From an uncultured Phocaeicola sp. (GTDB taxonomy: Bacteria > Bacteroidota > Bacteroidia > Bacteroidales > Bacteroidaceae), in contig CALUJS010000031.1 in assembly GCA_944321015.1 (NCBI GenBank), forward strand, positions 1 through 32,045: a DNA stretch of 32,045 nucleotides, written 5' to 3'. The translations under genes were made by a program, and so were the position numbers. How positions within the stretch are numbered: the first letter of the stretch is position 1; each line of letters opens with the position of its first letter. Below, one piece after another: positions 1 to 7,566 of the stretch. Below the pieces are notes generated by a model, which worked only from the letters and a program-made list of their open reading frames with translations, had not been told where the DNA came from and did no database searches.

Positions 1-777
1 GCCATGCGGCTGAACGCTTCCATACGTCCCATGAGCGACGTGGCGGAGGCATATTGTGACGAGCAGGGGCGGATGGTGAAGCCCGTCAAAGGCACCTTCC
101 TGCCCGACGCTTCTGCGCCTTTCTGGCTCTGGGCCGCCTCTTCCGTTGACGGGCAGCAATTGGCTCGACTGCTGGAGCGGAATGCGGAGATGAAACAAAC
201 GTTGGACGGCGCCGCATTCGGATTCAACGTGAGGAAGTTGCTGGCGTCAATTGACAACGACGTGACATTCGTCGTGGGTGTTCCCCGTCCGTCGGACAAG
301 CCCTTGGTGCCCCCTTCGCTTGCCCTGCAAGCCGAGTTGGCCAATGACTCCATACTGGACGATATGGATGCCATGGCCCAGATGCTGAATCTGCTGGATG
401 TGGAGATGAAGAAAGAGGCTCCCGGAAAATACAGCCTGAAGCCGATGGGGGTTCCCACATGGATTGGCGTGGATGCCGACCGACGCTTTTTCTGTGCCAC
501 GGACGAGAATTTGCTGAGTTCGGGCGGGGAACGTCCCGACTGGGCAGAGGAAGCTGTCGGCAGTTCGTTTTATTTGCGTGTGAATATGCGTTTGCTCGGC
601 AATCTGGCTCAGAAGACTCATGCTCCCTATACTGATGTATTCAAGCTGTTTGACACCTTGGTGGCTCGTTCGGAGAATGTGAAAAGCTGCACGTTGGAGC
701 TGCGTGCGGCCAATCCGGGCGAGAACATTCTGAAGCAGTTTGTCAAGGCCTTGTTGGATTCGCATGGAGCAAATTGA
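1..777 (+). CDS. DUF4836-like protein, C-terminal part (5' end outside window)
   Basis: The reading frame is open from base 1, so the N-terminus, including any signal peptide, lies outside the window. The in-frame ATG at 4 is probably internal. The visible 258 codons show a segment around residues 75-95 that reads FNVRKLLASIDNDVTFVVG, followed by a long mixed alpha/beta region. This matches my memory of DUF4836 proteins of Bacteroidales, which are uncharacterised, probably exported proteins of roughly 500 residues. No catalytic motif is visible. The stop codon overlaps the start of the ABC ATPase gene by 14 bp, so it is the first visible member of a translationally coupled operon. The family call is moderate and the function is unknown. 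Confidence 0.5.
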   Translation, partial: AMRLNASIRPMSDVAEAYCDEQGRMVKPVKGTFLPDASAPFWLWAASSVDGQQLARLLERNAEMKQTLDGAAFGFNVRKLLASIDNDVTFVVGVPRPSDKPLVPPSLALQAELANDSILDDMDAMAQMLNLLDVEMKKEAPGKYSLKPMGVPTWIGVDADRRFFCATDENLLSSGGERPDWAEEAVGSSFYLRVNMRLLGNLAQKTHAPYTDVFKLFDTLVARSENVKSCTLELRAANPGENILKQFVKALLDSHGAN

Positions 778-1408
778 CCTGTTGCATACACTCCCGGCGG
801 CATTCAACGGACAGACTCAGATCGTGTCCGATGTGTGGCACCGGGAGCTTGTGTTCCGGAAGGGAGAGGCGTATCTGCTGGAAGCGGCTTCGGGCACGGG
901 CAAGTCTTCACTGTGCAGTTATCTTTACGGTTATCGGAATGACTACGAGGGCATCATCTGTTTTGACGGACGCAACATCCGCAAGCTGGGGATGAGGGAA
1001 TGGACCGCCTTACGAAACACATCGTTGAGCCTGTTGTTTCAGGAGCTGCGGCTGTTTCCCGAGCTGTCGGCTCAGGAGAACGTGGAACTGAAGAACCGGC
1101 TTACGGGCTATAAGACGCGCAGGCAGATCGAAGCCTGTTTTGAGCGGTTGGGCATAGCCGACAAGTTGCATGTCGCCGTCGGGCGGATTTCTTTCGGACA
1201 GCAGCAACGGGTGGCTTTCATCCGTGCCCTTTGCCAGCCTTTTGATTTCATCATACTGGATGAACCCGTCAGTCATCTGGATGAGCGTCATGCCGGGGCC
1301 ATGGCCGCTCTGCTGCAGGAGGAACTTGCGGAGCGGGGAGCCGGTGTGATAGTCACCTCCATCGGGCGGCATTTGCCGTTGGACTATACTAAAATATTAT
1401 ACCTATGA
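764..1408 (+). CDS. ABC transporter ATP-binding protein
   Basis: This is a cytoplasmic nucleotide-binding subunit of 214 residues that should power the permease encoded next to it. Visible motifs in order are Walker A ASGTGKSS (42-49), the Q-loop Gln in LLFQEL (93), an atypical signature SFGQQQR (143-149) in place of LSGGQ, Walker B FIILDEP (162-168) and the D-loop SHLD. The switch position reads VTSIGRH, so the usual His directly after the Thr is replaced by Ser, with a His four residues later. The start is taken as ATG 764. The frame can be extended to a TTG at 740, but ATG gives the normal N-terminus. It overlaps the upstream stop by 14 bp and the permease start by 4 bp (ATGA). The size and pairing resemble LolD/MacB/FtsE-type ATPases. 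The substrate is unknown. Confidence 0.9.
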   Translation: MEQIDLLHTLPAAFNGQTQIVSDVWHRELVFRKGEAYLLEAASGTGKSSLCSYLYGYRNDYEGIICFDGRNIRKLGMREWTALRNTSLSLLFQELRLFPELSAQENVELKNRLTGYKTRRQIEACFERLGIADKLHVAVGRISFGQQQRVAFIRALCQPFDFIILDEPVSHLDERHAGAMAALLQEELAERGAGVIVTSIGRHLPLDYTKILYL

Positions 1409-2604
1409 ATATATTGTGGAGGCTCTTGCGACAGCATGTCAGTATGGCCCAGTTGAGCGGTTTCTTTCTGGCCGGCCTGACGGGAACCGTCATCATCCTC
1501 TTCGGCTTGCAGTTTTATTTGGATGTTTCCCCTCTGTTGCGTGGGCAGGACGGTCTTTTCAAGCGGGAGTACCTGATATTGTCTAAGCCGGTGAGCACGT
1601 TGGGCTCGCTATTGGGAAGCAAAGGCACGTTTGGCGAAAAGGAAATCAAGGCCTTGGGTACACAACCGTTTGTGCATCAGGTGGGGTGCTTTACTTCTTC
1701 CGCCTATCGGGTGTCGGCCTCCCTGGGTATGGAAGGGACAGGCATACATGTCGGGACCGACATGTTTTTTGAGTCTGTTCCCGATGAATACCTTGATGTC
1801 GCGTCGGAGCATTGGCACTACGAGGAAGGCAGCCGGGTGATTCCCATCATTTTGCCTCGCAATTACTTGAATCTGTACAATTTCGGATTTGCCCAAAGCC
1901 GCAACCTACCCAAGTTGTCAGAAGGCCTGTTGTCCATGGTTCACCTGAACATAAGGCTTTCGGGCAATGGTCGTGCGGATAGATACGAAGGGCGGATTGT
2001 GGGCTTTTCCAACCGTTTGAACACCATTCTGGTGCCGGAGGCATTCATGAAGTGGTCGAACGCCTATTACGCCTCGGCCGACAAGATTGAGCCTTCGCGG
2101 CTGATTGTCGAAGTGAAGAACCCTGCCGACGAACGCATAGTGAAATATCTGCAGGCTCACTCCTATGAGACGGAAGGTGACGATTTGGAAGCCGGAAAAG
2201 CCGTCTGGTTCCTGCAAATGCTTGTCGGAATCGTCTTATTGATAGGAATCGTGATAACCTTTTTGTCTTTTTATGTCTTGGTATTAAGTATTTTCCTACT
2301 TTTGCAGAAAAATACGAAAAAGATGCAGACCCTTCTGCTTTTGGGCTACTCACCGGGCAAGATAGCCTTACCCTATCAGCTGATGGTGGTCGTGCTCAAT
2401 TTGGGGGTAACGGTCCTTGCGCTTGTCGGAGTATGGTGCCTCAAAGGCATCTGTCTGAGCCGCTTGCGCGACTTATTCCCCATGCTGCAGGAAGGCGAAG
2501 CTCTGCCGGTATGGCTTGCGGGAGCAGGTTTGTTCTTGTTCGTATCGGGAATAAACATTTGGATTATTCATCGAAAACTTAAACAGGTTTGGAACGGAAA
2601 GTAG
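1405..2604 (+). CDS. FtsX/LolC-like ABC transporter permease
   Basis: This is an inner-membrane protein of 399 residues with the four-helix layout of the FtsX/MacB/LolC class. One helix lies near residues 17-37, followed by a large periplasmic domain (about 40-265), and three C-terminal helices lie near 270-297, 320-345 and 370-390. A cytoplasmic loop after helix 2 carries the family-like segment MQTLLLLGYSPGKI, the usual coupling contact with the ATPase. Its start ATG overlaps the ATPase stop (ATGA at 1405-1408), which implies coupled translation and a joint transporter. This class usually exports lipoproteins or peptides, or works by mechanotransmission rather than import, so the substrate cannot be stated. 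Its 3' end overlaps the CPBP-family gene by 16 bp. Confidence 0.8.
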   Translation: MNILWRLLRQHVSMAQLSGFFLAGLTGTVIILFGLQFYLDVSPLLRGQDGLFKREYLILSKPVSTLGSLLGSKGTFGEKEIKALGTQPFVHQVGCFTSSAYRVSASLGMEGTGIHVGTDMFFESVPDEYLDVASEHWHYEEGSRVIPIILPRNYLNLYNFGFAQSRNLPKLSEGLLSMVHLNIRLSGNGRADRYEGRIVGFSNRLNTILVPEAFMKWSNAYYASADKIEPSRLIVEVKNPADERIVKYLQAHSYETEGDDLEAGKAVWFLQMLVGIVLLIGIVITFLSFYVLVLSIFLLLQKNTKKMQTLLLLGYSPGKIALPYQLMVVVLNLGVTVLALVGVWCLKGICLSRLRDLFPMLQEGEALPVWLAGAGLFLFVSGINIWIIHRKLKQVWNGK

Positions 2605-3236
2605 CAAAGCAAATATACATCCCCGAGCGGGTTGGTCTTTCGATTGCGGTTATCGCGGTCTGTTGGTTCGTGTTGTTCTCGCCTTGGACACGTCCTTGGG
2701 TTGATTTCTGGTGGGTGTTGTCCGTATCTTCCATCTTAATTTCCATCTTGGCCGGGCATTTCCATCCGGAGTGGACGCTTGACGTCGACATCAACCGGAG
2801 AAACATTGTGGCCGGTGTTGGCCTGGCCTTGATTCTGAGTGTTGTGTGCCATTATGCCAGCCGGTGGTTGGTCGACCAATGGCCTGTGATGCAGGCCTAC
2901 CTGGAACGGATACGCTGGTTCAATACAGACCCCATGCACATCTTGCTTTCGGTGTTGGTGCTGTGTCTCATGGGGGCGGCCGAAGAAATATTCTGGCGCG
3001 GGTATATCCAACAGGTGTTTGCCGAGCGTTGGGGAGCCAACGTGGGATATGTGGCGACATCCCTGCTGTTTACCTCCATGTACGTGTGGTCGTTTAACTG
3101 GATGCTCGTTTTGGGCGCGTTGTGTCTGAGCTTGGTGTGGGGAGGTTTGTGTCGTTTGGATTCGCGTTGGTTTATTCCGGTAATCTTGTCGCACGCACTG
3201 CTCAATGTGATTGTGTTTACACTCTTTCCTTTATGA
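2589..3236 (+). CDS. CPBP-family intramembrane protein (CAAX protease-like)
   Basis: This is a polytopic membrane protein of 215 residues with several hydrophobic segments (about 14-31, 40-56, 74-90, 116-131, 153-168, 170-187, 195-212). It has the CPBP/Abi (type II CAAX endopeptidase-like) signature EEIFWRGYIQ, giving Glu132, Glu133 and Arg137, and a C-terminal HALLN with His202 and Asn206. The intermediate FxxxH motif appears as FTSMY, so the expected His is Tyr165. That could reduce metal binding or activity. No suitable ATG exists near the N-terminus. TTG at 2589, inside the end of the permease gene, gives a sensible protein and keeps the overlapping gene order. The last bases overlap the yjbQ start (ATGA at 3233-3236). 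It may process or protect a product of the neighbouring transporter, which is inference. Confidence 0.7.
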   Translation: MERKVAKQIYIPERVGLSIAVIAVCWFVLFSPWTRPWVDFWWVLSVSSILISILAGHFHPEWTLDVDINRRNIVAGVGLALILSVVCHYASRWLVDQWPVMQAYLERIRWFNTDPMHILLSVLVLCLMGAAEEIFWRGYIQQVFAERWGANVGYVATSLLFTSMYVWSFNWMLVLGALCLSLVWGGLCRLDSRWFIPVILSHALLNVIVFTLFPL

Positions 3237-3643
3237 TACAGCAAATAGAATTGGCCTTGCGTCCTCGTGCCCGGGGCTTTCATCTGATTACGGCGGAAGT
3301 CTTGCAGCAGTTGCCTCCTCTGCCTCCGACCGGCTTATTGCATTTATTCGTACGGCATACCAGTTGCGGACTGTCGTTGTGTGAAAATGCCGACCCCGAC
3401 GTGCGTACAGACTTGTCCTCCATATTCGACCGTTTGGTGAAAGAGCGCGAACCTTACTACGAACACACATTGGAGGGCGATGATGACATGCCGGCACATG
3501 CCAAGAGCGTGCTGACGGGTGTCGATGTCACCATTCCCATCACGAACGGGCGTTTGAATCTGGGCACGTGGCAAGGCATTTACTTGTGCGAGTTTCGCAA
3601 CCGGGGCGGAAGTCGCCGTGTAGTAGCCACAATCATCGGATAA
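3233..3643 (+). CDS. yjbQ: YjbQ/UPF0047 family protein
   Basis: This small cytoplasmic protein of 136 residues belongs to the UPF0047/YjbQ family. Members form compact beta trimers and some show thiamin-phosphate synthase activity in vitro, but the physiological role is unsettled. The signature is clear: HTSCGLSLCENADPDVR near residues 42-58, a central His-rich turn with MPAHAKS, and GTWQGIYLCEFRNRGG close to the C-terminus. The open frame extends 37 codons upstream, but ATG 3233 overlaps the previous stop by 4 bp and gives the standard family length, so I use it. It closes the operon. No terminator hairpin with a T-tract follows, and a palindromic repeat array begins about 10 bp downstream. 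Confidence 0.9.
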   Translation: MIQQIELALRPRARGFHLITAEVLQQLPPLPPTGLLHLFVRHTSCGLSLCENADPDVRTDLSSIFDRLVKEREPYYEHTLEGDDDMPAHAKSVLTGVDVTIPITNGRLNLGTWQGIYLCEFRNRGGSRRVVATIIG

Positions 3644-3652
3644 TTGCAGCCC

Positions 3653-3745
3653 TGCAAGCCTCCATATTGCGGCTCCGACCGCGGCATATGGACGCTCGCG
3701 AGCCTCCATATGTGCGCTCACGTCCGGAGATATGGACGCTCGATG
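3653..3745. repeat. 22-bp phased palindromic repeat array 1
   Basis: Degenerate units carry a CATAT/GATAT core at 3663, 3685, 3707 and 3729, exactly 22 bp apart. Between cores lie GC-rich palindromic stretches. The best unit (3685-3712) has CATATGGA and TCCATATG as outer arms around CGCTCGCGAGC, forming a near-perfect 28-nt palindrome with one mismatched pair. There are no unique spacers, so it is not a CRISPR. It starts about 10 bp after the yjbQ stop. Confidence 0.85.
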
Positions 3746-3779
3746 CTGCGGACGTTCCGGTGGAAAATACTTGACTGAT

Positions 3780-4130
3780 TGCGACTTAGCCCGAACGCTA
3801 ATCTCCCGACCTTATGATTGCGATTGCAACCTCCTTATATCGGCGGATGTAAGGAGCTCACACCAACGATTGTAAGCCTCTGACAGTAAATCCCTACCAT
3901 CTTTCACGCAAGTAAGTTGATTTTCTGACAAATACAAAAATGCGGTGAAGGCTTTGCCGTCCTAATCTTCATTTGTTCTTGAATGCCTTTTCGGAATGTG
4001 CCGGTTTGCAGTCTTCGCCTTTTCTGTTGCCCGTCGGGCAATTTCCCCTTTTTCAATGCATCAATTGGAGTTTGACGCCATCCTGACGGAGCGGGAGGGC
4101 GAAGTGATAAATATGATTTGCTGTTGATAA
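3780..4130. other. Intergenic island with a possible eroded coding sequence
   Basis: This stretch between yjbQ and the susC promoter has no intact gene. On the plus strand it holds a short perfect hairpin (arms TTGCCC and GGGCAA at 4027-4041) followed by TTTCCCCTTTTT, which looks like a weak terminator. On the minus strand an open frame with protein-like composition ends at 3812 (listed separately). The whole island could be a remnant or a dispersed element. I cannot name it from sequence alone. Confidence 0.35.
3812..3961 (-). pseudogene. Possible 3' remnant of an unidentified gene
   Basis: Read on the minus strand, 49 codons end in TAA at 3814-3812 and contain YLSENQLTCVKD and SEAYNRWCELL, which look like genuine protein sequence. 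The frame has no start codon. It is preceded directly by an in-frame TAG (3964-3962), beyond which the same frame stays open for roughly 30 more basic codons up to a TGA near 4060. The other two frames are quickly closed. This fits a decayed or nonsense-interrupted gene tail, but it could also be chance. No family is recognised. Confidence 0.25.
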
Positions 4131-4204
4131 GATTTGTTTAGATTTCAAGGGCCAATTCTTCAAAAAACAGCCTTTTTAAGCATCAAGCAAACGAATTTTT
4201 ACAT

Positions 4205-4231
4205 AAAAACGATTTAGAATCGTTTTTTTTT
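4205..4231 (+). terminator. Rho-independent terminator-like hairpin upstream of susC
   Basis: Arms AAAACGATT and AATCGTTTT flank a three-base TAG loop, followed by an unbroken T run. It lies more than 550 bp past yjbQ and just before the susC promoter. The end of its T run supplies the TTTG used as the -33 element of that promoter. It would stop read-through into the SusCD operon. Confidence 0.6.
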
Positions 4232-4259
4232 GTTAAGTGCTGCGCGTTTTCTATATTTG
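4229..4259 (+). promoter_or_regulatory. Bacteroidetes sigma-ABfr-type promoter of the susC operon
   Basis: TTTG at 4229-4232 and TATATTTG at 4252-4259 are separated by 19 bp, matching the Bacteroidetes TTTG / TAnnTTTG consensus. Transcription should start around 4264-4268, leaving a leader of about 70 nt. A perfect 6-bp hairpin (ATGGTC, loop GTTTTT, GACCAT, 4266-4283) lies at the very 5' end of that leader. Confidence 0.75.
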
Positions 4260-4335
4260 CCGCGCATGGTCGTTTTTGACCATTATATATAGTGAGTTTT
4301 TAACTGTAATTTATTAACCAATTAAAATTATTCGT

Positions 4336-7300
4336 ATGAATTCAGAAAGAACAGGCGAGAGGTCTAATCGAAGATTGCGAAGACTGATGGCAGCTTCTTT
4401 GGGAATTTTCATTTGCCTGCCTCAAGCGACGTATTCCGAGGCGTTTTGTGAGATGAGTGGTAAAGCTGAAGTCAACATGCAGCAAGACAAGTTGACCATT
4501 CAGGGAGTGGTGAAAGATGAAGAGGGAGAACCGATACCGGGTGCATCTGTCGTTCTGAAAGGGATGACAAACGTCGGCACGATTACCGATATCGAAGGAA
4601 ATTTCTCGTTGTCTTATCCGGCTTCGGAGAAGAAGCCCGAACTGTTGGTCAGCTTTGTGGGCATGGGCACACAGACGGTGAATATTGCCGGAAAGAAGTC
4701 GATAGTCATCAGACTTCGTTCGGAGATTAGTTCGCTGGATGAAGTTGTCGTGACGGGTTACGGTTCGTCGAAACGCAAGGATTTGACCGGTTCGGTGTCG
4801 CGCGTGGGACAGGCCGAGCTGGCCACGACCCCGATGACGAACAACATTCAGGGCTTGTTGCAAGGCCGTGCCGCCGGTGTGAACGTCATGATTTCTTCCG
4901 CATCGCCCACTTCGCCGGTGTCGGTCATTATCCGTGGCGTGTCGTCGCTCTCGGGTGACGGACAGCCGTTGTGGATTGTCGACGGTGTGCCCCAATATAG
5001 CGACACCACTTCCGGTGATGTGTCAAACACATTGTATAACCTCAACTTGAATGATGTCGAGAGTGTCGACATCCTGAAAGACGCTTCGTCGACGGCCATT
5101 TACGGTTCGCGTGCGGCAAACGGCGTAGTCATCGTGACTACGAAGTCGGGTGCGCAAGGCATGAAACCCGTGGTTGAATTCAGCAGCCGTCTGGGTTGGC
5201 AGGTTATCGACTCTAACGGAATGCGCAGTGCGAATGTGGAGGAATACAAAACCGTCACGCGCAAAGCCGTGTTGTCTGAGGCTTTCCGTTATGGAAATGT
5301 AGTCGGAGTGCTTGATGATTACCTGGACCTGGACAAGTTCAATGCGCTGACAACGAGTCAATGGAATATCAAGGACTTGGAAGGCATGTTCCGCGATGAC
5401 GCATGGCTCAACGGAAACGACAATTATTGGGACATGATGACGCAAAATGCCGTGACCCAAGACTACAACATCTCTTTGCGGGGAGGAACGAAGTCGAATT
5501 CCTACTACGCTTCCTTTAATTATAAAGACCAAGACGGTATCGTGAAGGGAAGCAACACACGTTATTACGGTGCTCGTTTCAACTTCGAGGGTACGGTGCG
5601 CGAAAAGCTGAAGCTGGGATTCAACATGGACGCTTCGGCACGTGAAGCCAATCAGAAGGATGGCATGATATCCCAAATCATCAACATGCGTCCTGACTAT
5701 CCGGCTTATGCCGAAGACGGCACCATCAATCAATACAGCTTTCAGATAAAGAATCCGTTGTTGGAGTTGCTCGACGTGAACAAGTCGTCAGCGCGCAACT
5801 TCAACGGGTCTTTGTTTTTGGAATATGACATCTTGCCTTGCTTGAAATTCAGGACGACCGGCAACATTGTCTATTCGAATGTCAAATACGAGACCCATAA
5901 CCGCGCGTTTTATTCGGACGATACAAACAGCGGAAGCCAGAGCGCCACGCAGTCGTATACGATGGTGTGGGACAACTTGCTGACATTCTACAAGACCATG
6001 GGCAAGCACGACGTGCAGGCGTTGTTGGGACATTCGATAGAGCGCAACTGGAATGACGGTTTCTCGGCCGCAGGAAAGGATTTTCCCGATGATGAGATTC
6101 AGACCGACTTGGGAAGTGCTGCCGTGATGACCAGCATCGGGAGCTCGGAAAGCGCCAATTCGCTGGTGTCGGCATTTGCCCGCCTGCAGTACAAGTTCAA
6201 CGAGCGCTATCTGTTGACCGCTACCTATCGTATGGATGGCTCGTCCCGTTTCGGTAAGGACAGCCGTTGGGGTTATTTCCCTTCGGGAGCCGTAGCCTGG
6301 ATTATAACCGAAGAAGATTTCATGGAGAATCTAAAGCCCTATGTGTCTTACCTGAAACTGAGAGCTTCTGTCGGTTTGACGGGTTCGCAGAACCTGGGCA
6401 ACTACGACTTCGTAACCCTGATGGGCTCGGGCCGTTACAATGGCAAACCGGGCACTGTGCCAAGTTCCATTGGCAACGACGAGTTGCAATGGGAGTCGCA
6501 ACGGCAGACTGACATCGGCTTGGATTACGGTTTTTGGAACGACCGTGTCCGTGGTAGCCTGGGATGGTATCGGAAATATGTGGACAACTTGCTTTATGAC
6601 AAGCCTCTGCCTACGTCCTCATCGTTCAGCTACATCACGCAGAACATTGGTGCCATCAGCAATACGGGAGTTGAGTTTGACATCCGTGCCGATTTGATTC
6701 GGACGAACGACCTGACATGGGAGGTCAACTTCAACATTGCCCACAACAAAGGCAAGCTGGAGAAACTTAACGGAGTGGACGAATATATCGGCGGTTCAAC
6801 CTATGACAAGTTCAAACTGGTGGAAGGCGGCGAACTGGGTACGTTCTATGGTTACGTGGACGCCGGACGATTCTTCCAGAATACGGAAGAAGTCTACGGA
6901 CTGCGTCCCATCAATACTTCAACCGGCACATCGACCTACTATCGCACGGATACCACAGAGGGTGCAGGCGATATTTATGTGCTCGATTTGGACGGTGACG
7001 GCAAGATTACAGCCGAAGGCGACCGTTGTATTTTGGGAAGCTCGAATCCCGATTGTTTCGGAGGTTTCGGCACGACGCTTTATTGGAAAGGATTGATGGC
7101 CAACCTCACGTTTACTTATTCGATTGGCGGTAAACGCTATTGGAATGCCGAGAGCAGCGACATGCGCCCCAACCTCAACAATTTCCCTAATTTCCTGCTC
7201 GACAGCTGGAATGTGGCAGGAGGCGAATCGGCTACTTATCCCAACATCAGTCTGTACACAGCCGGTGAGAACGATGTGTTCACCGACCGTTGGTTGCACA

Positions 7301-7557
7301 ATGCTTCTTATTTGCGTCTGAGCGCTTTGAACATCTCTTACCGTTTGCCGCAACATTGGTTCAATGATGCCATCATACAGGGTATAGAGGCCAGCTTCCA
7401 GGCCACCAACCTTTTTACCATCACTCCTTATCCGGGCATGGACCCGCAAGGAAACTTCAACGGGTCGAACCTGGCTCTCTATGGATACGGATATGATTAC
7501 AGCAGCTATCCGGCCGCACGTACATTCAGCATCGGTTTGAAATTCACATTTAAATAA
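4336..7557 (+). CDS. susC-like: SusC/RagA-family TonB-dependent outer-membrane transporter
   Basis: This is an outer-membrane, TonB-energised importer of 1073 residues that should form the channel under the SusD lid encoded downstream. A basic N-terminus and hydrophobic stretch (about 15-35) form the signal peptide. Next come a carboxypeptidase-regulatory-like domain (about 53-130, with EPIPGASVVLKG), a TonB-box-like segment LDEVVVTGYG (about 135-144), the plug domain (through IIRGVSSLSGDGQPLWIVDG) and a 22-strand-type barrel ending in an aromatic-rich beta signal SIGLKFTFK. A late loop contains DLDGDGKITAEGD, a calcium-binding-like loop often seen in SusC proteins. No STN transducer domain precedes the regulatory-like domain, so it should not signal through an anti-sigma factor. 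The start at ATG 4336 follows an AT-rich leader behind a good promoter. The substrate is unknown. Confidence 0.95.
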   Translation: MNSERTGERSNRRLRRLMAASLGIFICLPQATYSEAFCEMSGKAEVNMQQDKLTIQGVVKDEEGEPIPGASVVLKGMTNVGTITDIEGNFSLSYPASEKKPELLVSFVGMGTQTVNIAGKKSIVIRLRSEISSLDEVVVTGYGSSKRKDLTGSVSRVGQAELATTPMTNNIQGLLQGRAAGVNVMISSASPTSPVSVIIRGVSSLSGDGQPLWIVDGVPQYSDTTSGDVSNTLYNLNLNDVESVDILKDASSTAIYGSRAANGVVIVTTKSGAQGMKPVVEFSSRLGWQVIDSNGMRSANVEEYKTVTRKAVLSEAFRYGNVVGVLDDYLDLDKFNALTTSQWNIKDLEGMFRDDAWLNGNDNYWDMMTQNAVTQDYNISLRGGTKSNSYYASFNYKDQDGIVKGSNTRYYGARFNFEGTVREKLKLGFNMDASAREANQKDGMISQIINMRPDYPAYAEDGTINQYSFQIKNPLLELLDVNKSSARNFNGSLFLEYDILPCLKFRTTGNIVYSNVKYETHNRAFYSDDTNSGSQSATQSYTMVWDNLLTFYKTMGKHDVQALLGHSIERNWNDGFSAAGKDFPDDEIQTDLGSAAVMTSIGSSESANSLVSAFARLQYKFNERYLLTATYRMDGSSRFGKDSRWGYFPSGAVAWIITEEDFMENLKPYVSYLKLRASVGLTGSQNLGNYDFVTLMGSGRYNGKPGTVPSSIGNDELQWESQRQTDIGLDYGFWNDRVRGSLGWYRKYVDNLLYDKPLPTSSSFSYITQNIGAISNTGVEFDIRADLIRTNDLTWEVNFNIAHNKGKLEKLNGVDEYIGGSTYDKFKLVEGGELGTFYGYVDAGRFFQNTEEVYGLRPINTSTGTSTYYRTDTTEGAGDIYVLDLDGDGKITAEGDRCILGSSNPDCFGGFGTTLYWKGLMANLTFTYSIGGKRYWNAESSDMRPNLNNFPNFLLDSWNVAGGESATYPNISLYTAGENDVFTDRWLHNASYLRLSALNISYRLPQHWFNDAIIQGIEASFQATNLFTITPYPGMDPQGNFNGSNLALYGYGYDYSSYPAARTFSIGLKFTFK

Positions 7558-7566
7558 AGCAAAGCA

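Noticed and set aside
3653..3745. A CRISPR array (also considered for the arrays near 10115, 24118 and 31712)
   Set aside because: The 22-bp units follow one another directly with no unique spacers, the units are degenerate and palindromic, and no cas genes are nearby.
3344..3774. Small proteins encoded across repeat array 1 (also 9748-10161 and 31650-31914)
   Set aside because: They are translations of the 22-bp units. Since 22 is not a multiple of three, the frame shifts each unit; they run antisense to or past real genes and have no family features.
4056..4127. A 23-codon plus-strand frame with LTEREGEV, resembling the start of a LuxR-type HTH domain
   Set aside because: It is too short, the match covers only one motif, it lies opposite the minus-strand protein-like frame, and it could be chance.
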